In this document: one piece after another, positions 15,976 to 24,322 of the stretch
How the letters are laid out: every line of letters starts with the position of its first letter
How positions within the stretch are numbered: position 1 is the stretch's first letter
From: DAOUJH01 sp965116555
Lineage (GTDB): Bacteria > Chloroflexota > Dehalococcoidia > Lucifugimonadales > QGNO01
Length of the DNA stretch: 64,000 bases
Direction of reading: 5' to 3'
Assembly (NCBI GenBank): GCA_965116555.1
Contig: OZ220698.1
Coordinates: 1,550,001-1,614,000 of the forward strand
Program-made: the position numbers and the translations under genes
The notes under the pieces: generated by a model
Seen by the model: the letters and a program-made list of their open reading frames with translations, nothing else
Told to the model about the DNA's origin: nothing
Databases searched by the model: none

Positions 15976-16367
15976 TCTTCGTGGACACGAACGTCTTCAT
16001 GTACGCAGCGGGACGGCCCCACGCACTCCAGGTGCCCGCCCAGGACTTTTTCGTCGAAGCCAACCGGAGTAGCACTCCACTATGCACGTCAGCGGAAGTG
16101 TTACAGGAACTAGCCCACATTTATCTGCCTACCGGACGGCTGCAAACCTTCGATGCGACGCTGGAATTGATAGCCAGCGCCGGAGTTGAGGTCTGGCCGC
16201 TGGAAGAGGACGACGTCGTTCTGGCCCGTCAGCTATACGAGCAACACCCCACATTGCAGGCCCGGGATCTCTGCCATCTAGCCAGTTGCCGACGGCGCGG
16301 CATTAGGGAGATCAAGACCTTTGACCAGACACTCGCCGCTGCGTTGGGCCGTACTCTAATCCAATAG
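15972..16367 (+). CDS. PIN-domain toxin (VapC-like)
   Basis: 131 residues starting at ATG 15972, overlapping the antitoxin stop. The PIN nuclease acids are visible: Asp in FVDTNVFMY, Glu in SAEVLQELAHIY, Asp in LQARDLCHLA and Asp in IKTFDQTLA. VapC toxins are Mg-dependent RNases that act on tRNA or rRNA when the antitoxin is lost. All key residues are present, so this pair looks functional, unlike the two other type II modules in the window. Confidence 0.87.
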   Translation: MIFVDTNVFMYAAGRPHALQVPAQDFFVEANRSSTPLCTSAEVLQELAHIYLPTGRLQTFDATLELIASAGVEVWPLEEDDVVLARQLYEQHPTLQARDLCHLASCRRRGIREIKTFDQTLAAALGRTLIQ

Positions 16368-16408
16368 AGGCCAAGTCATTGGGTAGGCCGCAGGCTGATT
16401 GATTCAAC

Positions 16409-17068
16409 ATGCCGCGACAGACAGAACCGAACGCTAACAACGCCCTCGGCGACCTGCTGCGGAGCATGATGCCGGGCTGTGAGGTCCGCTCTGAGAACAC
16501 TCAGACATTCCCGGACTATCCGGGCCGACATGCCGACGTGCTAATTGCCGCCCCCGGCCGCTCCCCTGTAGTAGTCGAAGCCGAATATGAGCCAGCCGCT
16601 GAGGTGGAGAGAGACGCCTCCGAACAGTTGGGGCTTCGTGTGGAGAGCCAACCCCGAACGGTCGAGGCTGCTATAGCCGTGCGCTACCCGAAGGTTGTGG
16701 AAGATGCCTATGATGTGCGCCAGGCACTCTCCGAAGCTCGTCTCTCTTACTACGTCCTGCATCAAGACGGCAGTCGGTTTCCTGAATCGGGGTGGCTATA
16801 AGGTTCAGCAACCGACTTGGCTGACCTTGCCCGTCTGGTGTCCGTCCCCCAGAAAGCCGTGGAGCAGGCGGCAGGCACTCTTGAGCAAGGCATTGGGCAG
16901 GCCGCCAGCCGTTTGGAGGAAATGGCCAAGCTACGGCCCAGCGTCACCCCTGTTATTGCCCGGCTATTGGGAATGAGTGACGTTCCTCAGACCCGCCGCA
17001 TGGCCTGCGCCATCATTGCCAACGCTATGGTCTTCCAACAGCGCATCGCGGGGATGCACCACGAGGTG
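16409..17068 (+). pseudogene. Broken restriction/methylase-like gene, N-terminal part
   Basis: The first frame (16409-16801) reads NALGDLLRSMMPGCEVRSEN then HADVLIAAP and VVVEAEYEPA, the D...ExE arrangement of a PD-(D/E)XK nuclease-like domain, and stops after FPESGWL. The +1 frame continues without similarity loss (ATDLADLARLVSVPQKAVEQ, then RLLGMSDVPQTRRMACAIIA) up to the end of the kinase gene at 17074. I recall this arrangement from N-termini of large N-6 DNA methylase/restriction proteins, but cannot check it. A frameshift near 16800 and loss of the whole 3' part make it a pseudogene. Confidence 0.6.
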
Positions 17069-17073
17069 TCGAC

Positions 17074-19458
17074 CTACGGTTTCGCCGGCCCCTCCGTCTC
17101 CCCCCTCGGCATCCGGTAGCCGACGCGGGACTCGGTGAAGATGTAGGTGGGGTTGCGGGCGTCCTCCCCCAGCTTGGCGCGCAGCTTGTTGGCTATCGTG
17201 CGCATGGGACTCATGTCGCTGCCGCCCTTCTCTCCCCAGATGCGCTCCAACAGATGCTCGTAGGTCAACACCCGCCCGGCGCTGGCCGACAGCTCGGCCA
17301 GCATCCGGTACTCCGTCGCGGTCAGTTGAACCGGACGGCCGGCAAGAGTCACGCTGTGCGCGGAGTAGTCGATGGTCAGGTCGCCCAGCACGTAGGGCTC
17401 TGAAGGCTCGGACACCTCCCTCCGGCGCAGCGCCGACCCGATCCTCGCCGTGAGCTCCGTCTGCGAGAAGGGCTTGGTCATGTAGTCGACGGCACCCATC
17501 TCGAAGGCCCGCGCGATGATCTCGTCCCGTCCAAAGGCCGATAGGAAGATGACCGGAACGTTTGCTATATCCGTGATGCTCTTCATCAGCTCGATGCCGT
17601 CCGTTCCCGGAAGCATGAGGTCCAGCAGCGCCAGCTGAGGCCGTTCTTCCTCCATGAGGCGGAGCGCCTCTTCGGGGTCCCCGGTCAGTATGGGCGTGTA
17701 CCCTGACTGGATGAGGGCGTCCCGGACGTAGCGGAGGTCCTGGGGGTCGTCATCCACCGCGAGGACTCGCACCCTTTCCCCCGCAACCCTCCGGCTTTGA
17801 CGCGAGGAGCGGGGCGCTGCCGAGGCGAGTCCGCTTGCTCCGACGGTCGCGTCCACCGGGAGGGTGAAGGTGAACCGCGCCCCCAGGCCAGGCCCGTCGC
17901 TCTCGGCCCGGATGCGGCCCCCGTGGGCCTCCACTATCCCCTTGCAGATGGCCAGGCCCAGGCCGGTGTCTCCCCCCTGCTCCTCCAACTGCGCCCTGGA
18001 GAACTTGCGAAACAGCGTCGGCAGGGTCTCGGCCGGGATGCCGCGCCCCTCGTCGGCCACCGAGACCGCGACGTGGACGCCCTCCCGCACGGCGCTCACC
18101 CTGATGGCCGACGACTCCTCTGAGTTGCGGGCCGCATTTGACAGCAGATTGGCGAGGACCTGGATGATGCGCCGCCGGTCCGCCGTCACCAGGGGCAGGT
18201 CCGGCTCGATGTCGATGGCGAGGTTGTCCCTGCCCCCGGCGCTGACGAAGGATCTCCTTGACCGGTTCACCAGCGCCTCCACCTCCGCGGGTTCGGGAGT
18301 GATAGCCAGCGAGCCCGTCTCAATGCGGGCCACGTCCAGCAGGTCGGATACCAGGTTGTTCATCTGGTCGGCCTGGTCCCCGATGATGCGGAAGAACTGG
18401 AGCATGATCGCGGGGTCGAGGTCCGGGGAGGAGCCCAGCACCGTGGATGAGGAGCCCTTGATGGTGGCAAGCGGCGCCCTGAGCTCGTGGCTCACCGTCG
18501 CCAGGAACTCGGCCCGCAGCCGCCCCTGCTCCTCCACGTCGGCCATGTCCTGCAGGGTGACGACCACCGACTCGACCGCGCCCTCCTCGGAGAGGATGGG
18601 CGTTGCATTGAGCAGCACGGAGACGCTCCGCCCGTCGGGGACGCCGATGACGACCTCCTCGGCCCGCAAGGTCTCCCCGGCGCTCAGGAGCTCGGCCATG
18701 GGGAACTCCCGCAGGGACACCTCCCGCCCGTCGCCACGTTTGAAGGTCACCGTGTCGAGCAGGTCCTCCGGCGTCTGGCCGGGGTTGCGCAGGCTGTCGA
18801 CGATCCTGCCCGCCTCCCGGTTGAAGGACTTCGGCTCTCCCGTCGCGGCGTCGAAGACCACGACGCCGACGGGGGAGGTGTCCATCAGCGTCTCCAGGTC
18901 CGCCCTGGCCCGCCGCTCCTCGCGGTGCCTGCGGGCGTTGGCGATGACCAGCGCCGCCTGGGACGCGAACATCACGAGGGTCTCCTCGTCCTCCCGGCTG
19001 AACTCCCCGCCGCCCGTCTCATGGGCCAGGTAGATGGTGCCGACCCCGACCCCAAGATGGCGAATCGGGGCCACCATCAGGGAGTCCACCGATAAGGGGG
19101 GCAGGAAATCAGGCATGTTCAATGCCTTCAGGTGGCTGTCCAAATTCGAGACCCGCAGGGGCTCAAGAAGCCCGCTGAGATACTCGAAGAAGCTCCGGCC
19201 CTCGGACATGTCCCACAGCCCCTGGTGCTCCTCCCTGGTCAGGCCGGAGACGATGAAGTCGGGCGTCTGCCCGGCTTCGCCGTAGACGGTGATAGCTCCG
19301 TAGCGGGAGGCCGTCAGGGCACGTGCGCTGTCCACCACCTCCTGCAACACCGTGTCGAAGTCCAGGCTCTCGTTGATGCGGAGGCCGGCCTCGCTCAGGC
19401 GCGAGAGGCGCTCTTCCAGCTGCTGTACCCGTTGGCGCAGATCGTCAGGTCGGTCCAA
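17074..19458 (-). CDS. Fused GAF-PAS-kinase-receiver-winged-helix protein, intact
   Basis: About 794 residues from TTG 19458, preceded by GAGGTGAAGAG, the same arrangement as the paralogue at 2868. After a coiled segment (QQLEERLSRLSEAGL) come GAF, PAS, HisKA with His324 (VSHELRAPL), HATPase with DEGRGI and GLGLA, a receiver with Asp613 (LLDLMLPGTDG) and Lys in TKPF, then an OmpR-type winged helix. All catalytic residues are present, so it should autophosphorylate, pass phosphate within the chain and bind DNA. The likely site is the repeat operator at 19548-19591. Its 3' end abuts the truncated gene at 16409-17068. Confidence 0.92.
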   Translation of the reverse strand: MDRPDDLRQRVQQLEERLSRLSEAGLRINESLDFDTVLQEVVDSARALTASRYGAITVYGEAGQTPDFIVSGLTREEHQGLWDMSEGRSFFEYLSGLLEPLRVSNLDSHLKALNMPDFLPPLSVDSLMVAPIRHLGVGVGTIYLAHETGGGEFSREDEETLVMFASQAALVIANARRHREERRARADLETLMDTSPVGVVVFDAATGEPKSFNREAGRIVDSLRNPGQTPEDLLDTVTFKRGDGREVSLREFPMAELLSAGETLRAEEVVIGVPDGRSVSVLLNATPILSEEGAVESVVVTLQDMADVEEQGRLRAEFLATVSHELRAPLATIKGSSSTVLGSSPDLDPAIMLQFFRIIGDQADQMNNLVSDLLDVARIETGSLAITPEPAEVEALVNRSRRSFVSAGGRDNLAIDIEPDLPLVTADRRRIIQVLANLLSNAARNSEESSAIRVSAVREGVHVAVSVADEGRGIPAETLPTLFRKFSRAQLEEQGGDTGLGLAICKGIVEAHGGRIRAESDGPGLGARFTFTLPVDATVGASGLASAAPRSSRQSRRVAGERVRVLAVDDDPQDLRYVRDALIQSGYTPILTGDPEEALRLMEEERPQLALLDLMLPGTDGIELMKSITDIANVPVIFLSAFGRDEIIARAFEMGAVDYMTKPFSQTELTARIGSALRRREVSEPSEPYVLGDLTIDYSAHSVTLAGRPVQLTATEYRMLAELSASAGRVLTYEHLLERIWGEKGGSDMSPMRTIANKLRAKLGEDARNPTYIFTESRVGYRMPRGETEGPAKP

Positions 19459-19609
19459 CTCTTCACCTCGATGGGACTCCAGAGGCCACCTGCGGCGGGA
19501 GCGCAGGGATTTTGCGTCTACGGGGTCAATTATGCCAGTTTTTCTGCAAAGTGCCAATAAGTGACAGAAAATAAGCTCTAAAGTGACAGCATAGTTATAT
19601 GCATGTGGT
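19451..19609. repeat. Duplicated promoter block, copy 1 (copy 2 at 43076-43234)
   Basis: About 159 bp covering the kinase start, its leader and operator are about 90% identical to 43076-43234, where no kinase gene follows. Similarity ends right after the TATGCATGTGGTA segment on one side and just inside the start codon on the other. Confidence 0.85.
19548..19591 (-). promoter_or_regulatory. Type B direct-repeat operator
   Basis: Reverse strand: CTGTCACTTTA, then a weaker middle element, then CTGTCACTTAT exactly 22 bp on, then TGGCACTTTG 10 bp further. Repeats of one helical turn resembling a Pho box suit the winged-helix output of the adjacent gene. The element also lies upstream of the forward genes at 19779 and 20020. 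Confidence 0.55.
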
Positions 19610-19778
19610 ACCGTCCCGAGGAGTGTACCCGAAACACGGGGGAGGTGTCCGCACGGCTAACGTACAGAGACAACCTGGACAGGCGCCGGCCACGGTCGCC
19701 GCGACGGGTTCCGTTTGCTTATGGTGTATTTTGCCCTACCGGGGGTCTCATAGACCCCGAAATCAAACAGAACCCTCG

Positions 19779-20006
19779 GTGGTGCTTCCCCACATTGTCG
19801 CCGCGCTGGTAGCAGTTGCGGGCCTGGTCGTCACCGTCGTCTCGTACCTCTACATATTTGGATCGGTAGAGGGCGAATCCGGTGAGCTGGTGAGAAGCGC
19901 AAGGGTCGGCGCGGTCGCGATCCCCGCCGTTGGCGCGACGCTGGCCGCATTCGCATTTCTAGTGATGTTCGTGCTGCTACTGATTCCGACCGCGAACAGA
20001 AGGTGA
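19779..20006 (+). CDS. Two-span membrane protein
   Basis: About 75 residues if started at GTG 19779 (or 19782); the ribosome site is weak and a longer start is possible. Two hydrophobic helices (HIVAALVAVAGLVVTVVSYL and VGATLAAFAFLVMFVLLLIP) flank a short loop EGESGELVRSAR. A scrap of its C-terminus (LIPAANRR) recurs at 31795-31843. It is followed 13 bp later by a small lipoprotein, and the pair seems to have had a second, now decayed, copy near 32 kb. Confidence 0.55.
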   Translation: MVLPHIVAALVAVAGLVVTVVSYLYIFGSVEGESGELVRSARVGAVAIPAVGATLAAFAFLVMFVLLLIPTANRR

Positions 20007-20019
20007 GGAGACATACACC

Positions 20020-20226
20020 ATGAAAACATTAGTTACGCTGGCCTTCTTCGTTCTGCTACTTCTGCCACTGGTGGGGTGTGGAGGAGGCCCCACCGACCAG
20101 GAATGCGCCGACGTTTACGACGATCTCACGGGCAATCCCCCCGTCACCCAGGAACTCATGGACAAAGCAAGCTGGTTCAGAGAGAACTGCATCGTCTATG
20201 AGGACGGCTTGATCGGGGCCCGCTAA
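20020..20226 (+). CDS. Small lipoprotein
   Basis: 68 residues; ATG 20020 follows AAGGTGAGGAG. The signal peptide has a lipobox (LPLVGC) and is followed by a short acidic mature part with two further Cys (QECADVY, ENCIVYEDG). A decayed relative with a frameshift and stop lies at 32101-32288. A hairpin terminator follows at 20232. Confidence 0.7.
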   Translation: MKTLVTLAFFVLLLLPLVGCGGGPTDQECADVYDDLTGNPPVTQELMDKASWFRENCIVYEDGLIGAR

Positions 20227-20231
20227 AGAAA

Positions 20232-20266
20232 AGGCCCCGCGCAACTCATCAGCCAAGCCGGGGCCT
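20232..20266 (+). terminator. Hairpin terminator
   Basis: AGGCCCCG (20232-20239) pairs perfectly with CGGGGCCT (20259-20266), loop 19 nt, followed by GCTTTC. It lies 5 bp after the lipoprotein stop. Confidence 0.6.
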
Positions 20267-20319
20267 GCTTTCAAACTACAGGATTGTCGCCGCGTACAGG
20301 ACAGCGCCAGGAACTCGGC

Positions 20320-20466
20320 CCCGCAGCCGTCGTACTTCCTGGCCTCGCGGGAGTCCCAGCTTCCGCTATCTTCAGCACCGGTGAGAGGGATGAGAGGGAG
20401 TAGAAGTGGTTCTTGTAGTCGGTGCTGGTGCCGGAGATTCCAAAGGGGCTGCGGACTCCCAAACTG
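20320..20466 (-). pseudogene. Chimeric remnant of secreted-protein gene
   Basis: Positions 20365-20466 match 897-1000, the 3' end of the gene at 884-2605 (FGISGTSTDYKNHFYSLSP). The adjacent 20335-20362 matches the internal segment at about 2089-2121 (SWDSREARK). Two non-adjacent pieces of one gene are thus fused here, with an 8-bp internal duplication in the first. There is no start or signal peptide. Confidence 0.75.
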
Positions 20467-20538
20467 TACAAGGATGAAATGCACAGGAAAATACTTACAG
20501 TCAGACCGGACAGCTTCTATCCCGTTTGGGGTGCACTG

Positions 20539-21200
20539 ATGGCTTCCCCTCTGCGCCTCCTCCCGTCCCCACGCCTGCCTCTCCTGCTCCTGCTGGCCCT
20601 GGCAGCGGCCCTGCTGGCCCTGCCCTCCGCTGAGTCCACCCAGGCCTCGGCCGCGCAGAGCGTCCCGTCGGACTGGGAACACATCCCCCAGGGCATCAAA
20701 CCCGGCGACAGCTTCCGCCTCCTCTTCGTCACATCCGCCACCCGCGACGCCTCTTCCTCCAACATCGCCGACTACAACGCCCACGTACAAGGTGCGGCAG
20801 GCGGCAACGACAGCCTGAAATCCTTCAAAGGCCAGTTCACCGCCCTGATCTCCACCTCCGCGGTGGACGCCAGGGAGAACACCGGCACCACCGGGACTGG
20901 CGTGCCCGTCCACTGGCTGGGCGGCGAGAAGGTCGCCGACGACTACGCCGACCTCTACGACAAGTCGTGGGACTCCGTCAGCGGCAGGACCGAGAGCGGC
21001 GGTTCCTACACCGGCCTGGTGTGGACCGGCGGCAACAAGATGGGCCAGAAGTCGGGCCAGCGCTACGCCGGGGCCGCCGAGGTGCGCCTGGGCGACCTGG
21101 GCGACGCCACGCTGCCCCTGTCGTCCCCCGCGGTGAAAGCCTCCGGCGAAGCCTATCCCTTGTACGCCCTCTCGCCGGTCTTCACCGTGGCCGAGCCGGA
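20539..21200 (+). repeat. 660-bp direct repeat, copy 1 (copy 2 at 24323-24985)
   Basis: The signal peptide and first GDSFRLLFVT module of the two giant genes are about 95% identical in DNA, and 70 bp of leader are related too. The genes are unrelated in their later parts, so the N-terminal cassette has been copied or converted. Confidence 0.85.
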
Positions 21201-24183
21201 ACCGGAGCCTACGCCCACACCCACACCTGAGCCAACACTGGCGCCCACCCCAACACCGGCGCCGGACAACGACTCGCCGACCATCACGTCCGGCCCGGTC
21301 ATCGCCAGCAACCCGGCCAGCGGGGACACCTACGGCAAGGGCGAGACCATCAAGGTTGCCATCACCTTCGGCGAAGCGGTGACCGTCACCGGCCAGCCCT
21401 ACGTGCGCCTGGCTGTCGGCGAGCGGGGACGGAGGGCCAGGTATTCCAGCGCCGACGGCGCGACTTTGACCTTCGCCTACACGTTCAAGAGCAACGACCG
21501 GGACGGGGACGGCGTCAGTATCCCCGGGAACGCCGTGAGATTGAACGGCGGAACCATCCAGGACGCCGACGGCAACGGCTCAAGCCTGGAGCACCCGGCA
21601 TTGCCAGACCAAGCCGGGCACAGGGTGAACGGCGCCCGGGAGGAACCGCCCGCAGAGGGACAGCAGCAGGCGGCCAACGCCGCACCGAGCTTCGCCGCCG
21701 ATACCGCCGCCCGCAGCGTGGATGAGAACAGCGCCGCCGGCACAAACGTCGGTGACCCCATAACCGCCACGGACGACGACGGCGACGCGCTGACCTACGC
21801 CATCAGCGGCTCCGACGCCTTTGCCATCGACGTCGCCGGGCAGATCACCGTGCTGAGCGCGCCGGACCACGAGACACAGTCCAGCTACGCGTTGACGGTG
21901 ACGGTGAGCGACGGCAAGAACGCGCAGGGTGATGCCGATACGAGCGTGGACGACTCCATCGCCGTGACCGTCACCATCGTCGACGTGGACGAGCCGGGCT
22001 CGGTATCCCTGAATCTGCCCATGAAGCCGATTGCGATTACATCGAGCGAGGAGCGGGTGGTCACCCACATGCTGTTCGCGCCCGGGGTCGGTTCGTTGCA
22101 CTATGACGAGTTCTACCCCCCGCAGATGACCCGCATCCAGACCGCCACTCGAATCACCGCCACGCTCTCGGAACCGGACTCCATCGTGGCCGGCAGCCTC
22201 TCCTGGAAGTGGTACCGTTCGCCTGCCCCCACCGTCCCGCTGGTGGGCCATATCCCGTTGATCGACCAGCTCGGTCCCTGGTCGGCCCTGAGCGGCAACG
22301 GCGCGGACACCGACACCTACACGGTCCAGCACGCCGACGCGGGCCAATACCTGCTCGTCAAGGCCGAATACACCGACAGCCATGGCAGCAAGACCGTGAG
22401 CGTCGCTACCGCCCGGGTGACCCGGGACAACGTCCATCCATACCCGTTCATGGACATACACAAACCGGCGCGGTTCCCCTACGTCAACGCCCCCTTCGAC
22501 ATCACCGTCAGGTTCAGCGAGCCGGTCGTTGACTTCACCGCGGACACCCTGCACGTCGTCAACGCCACGATCGGCAACTTCAGCGAGCAACATGCGGGCA
22601 GGCGCTATACCGCCACCGTCACGCCGCTGGCCGAGGGAAACGTTCACGTGTCGGTCCCCAAGGACTCCGTGACCGATATGTTCGGCAACAAGAACGAGGG
22701 CCGCGCCTGGAAAGACACCCACTACGACGTGACGCCGCCCTCGATGAGCTTCGCCCTGAACCCGGGCAGGTACATCCGGAAGGAAACGTTCTACCTGTCG
22801 ATGGACTTCTCCGAGTACATCGCCGATCACACGTTCACCGTCGATGACCTGGTGATCGTCAACGCGAGCGCTCGCGAGTTCGCCAAGTCCCGGTTCAGAG
22901 GCATCGCCTACGAGGTCCTCATCGTGCCGGACGAGGGCCTGTCCCACGGGGACCGCATCACCGTGACGCTGCCCGCAGGCGCCGTGGCGGACGAGGCCGG
23001 CAATCTCACCCAGAACGACGCGGTGTTCAGCACCGAGATCGACCTCGAGGGGGTCACGGCGACGCTGACCCCGCATGGTCTCGATCGGCTGGACGAGACC
23101 GGCTCCTTCACCGTCGACATCCAGTTCTCCCAACCGGTTACCAGTCGGGGCGGGGCCGAGCTTCTCTCCAGCCTCGTCTCCGGCCTGCGCGCCTCGGATC
23201 TCTCCGTCAAGGGCGGCTTCGTCAAATCACTTGTGCGCGAGAAGCCGCTGGTGACGCACACGAAGTGGACGACGACCACGGTGTACGGCGAATCGGACGG
23301 AGAGTGGGAAGCCTGGGAGGTGCTCACCAGGTACACGGTGACCTACGCCGCCCGCTACACCGCGACCATCGTGGTCCGCGACAAGAGCTACGGCTCCGCG
23401 GCCAAGCCCATTGAGGTCTCCATCCCGCGCAACACGGTGCAGGACGAGGCGGGGAACCCCAACGGCAAACGAATCGGGCCGCTGAAGGTGACGCGGCCCG
23501 TGCCGGAGGTGACGCTGGAGGGTCCCGCGCCTACCAATGGAAGGAAGCTGCGGAACGAACCGTTCGACGTCACGGTCCGCTTCTCCGAGGAGGTGGTCGG
23601 CTTCAACGCCTCCCAGGAGGTGGAGATCAGCGGCGGCGCGGTGAAGGCGGCGAAGAAGACGTCGGGGCCGTCGGAGCCGAATGCTTACCTCCTCACCATC
23701 GACCCCGACGGGCCCGGCGCGCTGAGGCTGACCGTGCCCGCCGACGTGGCCAGAAGCAAGGCGACCCGGCGCTTCAACCAGGCGTCGGAGACGCTGAGGT
23801 ACACCATCACCGCTGCGCGCTCGGGTCCCGCCGTGACCATCGACAGCGGACCCCCTCCCGGTGCGCCGGACCTCCCGGAACAGGTGGAGCGGCCCAACCA
23901 TCCCTTCAACGTCATGATCACGTTCTCGGAGGACGTGGTGGGCTTCAGGGCCGTGAGCGAGGTCGAGATCTCCGGCGGGACCGTCACGGCTGCGTTCAAG
24001 GTCTCGGCCCCGGGGGAGCCCGGCCGGTTCCTGATCTACGTCAAACCGGACGGTCCCGGCACGCTGGAGTTGAAGGTGCCCGCGGAAGTGGCCAGGAGTA
24101 GGGACACGCGGCGCTTCAACCAAGAATCGAACACCCTGACCTACACCATCTGCGCCTCGTCGCCTCCGTGCCGCGACCCTTGA
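20539..24183 (+). CDS. Giant secreted Ig-like/cadherin-like surface protein
   Basis: About 1214 residues from ATG 20539 (GGGGTG just upstream). The signal peptide is LPLLLLLALAAALLALPSAE. Order: the GDSFRLLFVTSATRDASSSN module (about 40-220, with WLGGEKVADDYADLYDKSWD), a Pro-Thr linker, a SwmB-like Ig module (SGDTYGKGETIKVAITFGEA), a cadherin-like module (PSFAADTAARSVDEN, SYALTVTVSDG), then several bacterial Ig-like repeats including PFDVTVRFSEEVVGF and PFNVMITFSEDVVGF ending RRFNQ. No membrane anchor or sorting motif is seen. Adhesion or matrix formation is likely. Its first 660 bp are nearly identical to those of the gene at 24323. Confidence 0.85.
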   Translation: MASPLRLLPSPRLPLLLLLALAAALLALPSAESTQASAAQSVPSDWEHIPQGIKPGDSFRLLFVTSATRDASSSNIADYNAHVQGAAGGNDSLKSFKGQFTALISTSAVDARENTGTTGTGVPVHWLGGEKVADDYADLYDKSWDSVSGRTESGGSYTGLVWTGGNKMGQKSGQRYAGAAEVRLGDLGDATLPLSSPAVKASGEAYPLYALSPVFTVAEPEPEPTPTPTPEPTLAPTPTPAPDNDSPTITSGPVIASNPASGDTYGKGETIKVAITFGEAVTVTGQPYVRLAVGERGRRARYSSADGATLTFAYTFKSNDRDGDGVSIPGNAVRLNGGTIQDADGNGSSLEHPALPDQAGHRVNGAREEPPAEGQQQAANAAPSFAADTAARSVDENSAAGTNVGDPITATDDDGDALTYAISGSDAFAIDVAGQITVLSAPDHETQSSYALTVTVSDGKNAQGDADTSVDDSIAVTVTIVDVDEPGSVSLNLPMKPIAITSSEERVVTHMLFAPGVGSLHYDEFYPPQMTRIQTATRITATLSEPDSIVAGSLSWKWYRSPAPTVPLVGHIPLIDQLGPWSALSGNGADTDTYTVQHADAGQYLLVKAEYTDSHGSKTVSVATARVTRDNVHPYPFMDIHKPARFPYVNAPFDITVRFSEPVVDFTADTLHVVNATIGNFSEQHAGRRYTATVTPLAEGNVHVSVPKDSVTDMFGNKNEGRAWKDTHYDVTPPSMSFALNPGRYIRKETFYLSMDFSEYIADHTFTVDDLVIVNASAREFAKSRFRGIAYEVLIVPDEGLSHGDRITVTLPAGAVADEAGNLTQNDAVFSTEIDLEGVTATLTPHGLDRLDETGSFTVDIQFSQPVTSRGGAELLSSLVSGLRASDLSVKGGFVKSLVREKPLVTHTKWTTTTVYGESDGEWEAWEVLTRYTVTYAARYTATIVVRDKSYGSAAKPIEVSIPRNTVQDEAGNPNGKRIGPLKVTRPVPEVTLEGPAPTNGRKLRNEPFDVTVRFSEEVVGFNASQEVEISGGAVKAAKKTSGPSEPNAYLLTIDPDGPGALRLTVPADVARSKATRRFNQASETLRYTITAARSGPAVTIDSGPPPGAPDLPEQVERPNHPFNVMITFSEDVVGFRAVSEVEISGGTVTAAFKVSAPGEPGRFLIYVKPDGPGTLELKVPAEVARSRDTRRFNQESNTLTYTICASSPPCRDP

Positions 24184-24279
24184 TCCCGCTTCGACGAGGA
24201 ATAGACCACCTCAACACCATCGTCCCCAAGGAGGATGAAATGCACAGGAAGAATGTACAGTCAGGCCGAATGTATTCTA

Positions 24280-24296
24280 CCCCCCCCCCCCCCCCC
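24280..24296 (+). repeat. Poly-C tract of 17 bases before a surface gene
   Basis: Seventeen consecutive C lie 26 bp before ATG 24323, in a leader otherwise similar to that of the gene at 20539, which has no such tract (TCTATCCCGTTTGGGG there). Homopolymers of this length slip during replication. In the leader it could alter promoter spacing or translation and switch expression. The read length may be uncertain. Confidence 0.75.
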
Positions 24297-24322
24297 GATT
24301 TTGGGGTGATTGGGGTGAGCTG

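Noticed and set aside
21580..23133. Long reverse-strand open frame (about 517 codons) opposite the giant gene at 20539
   Set aside because: It has the Arg/Gly/His/Val-rich composition typical of antisense frames in high-GC genes, no ribosome site, and lies wholly inside a clear coding sequence.
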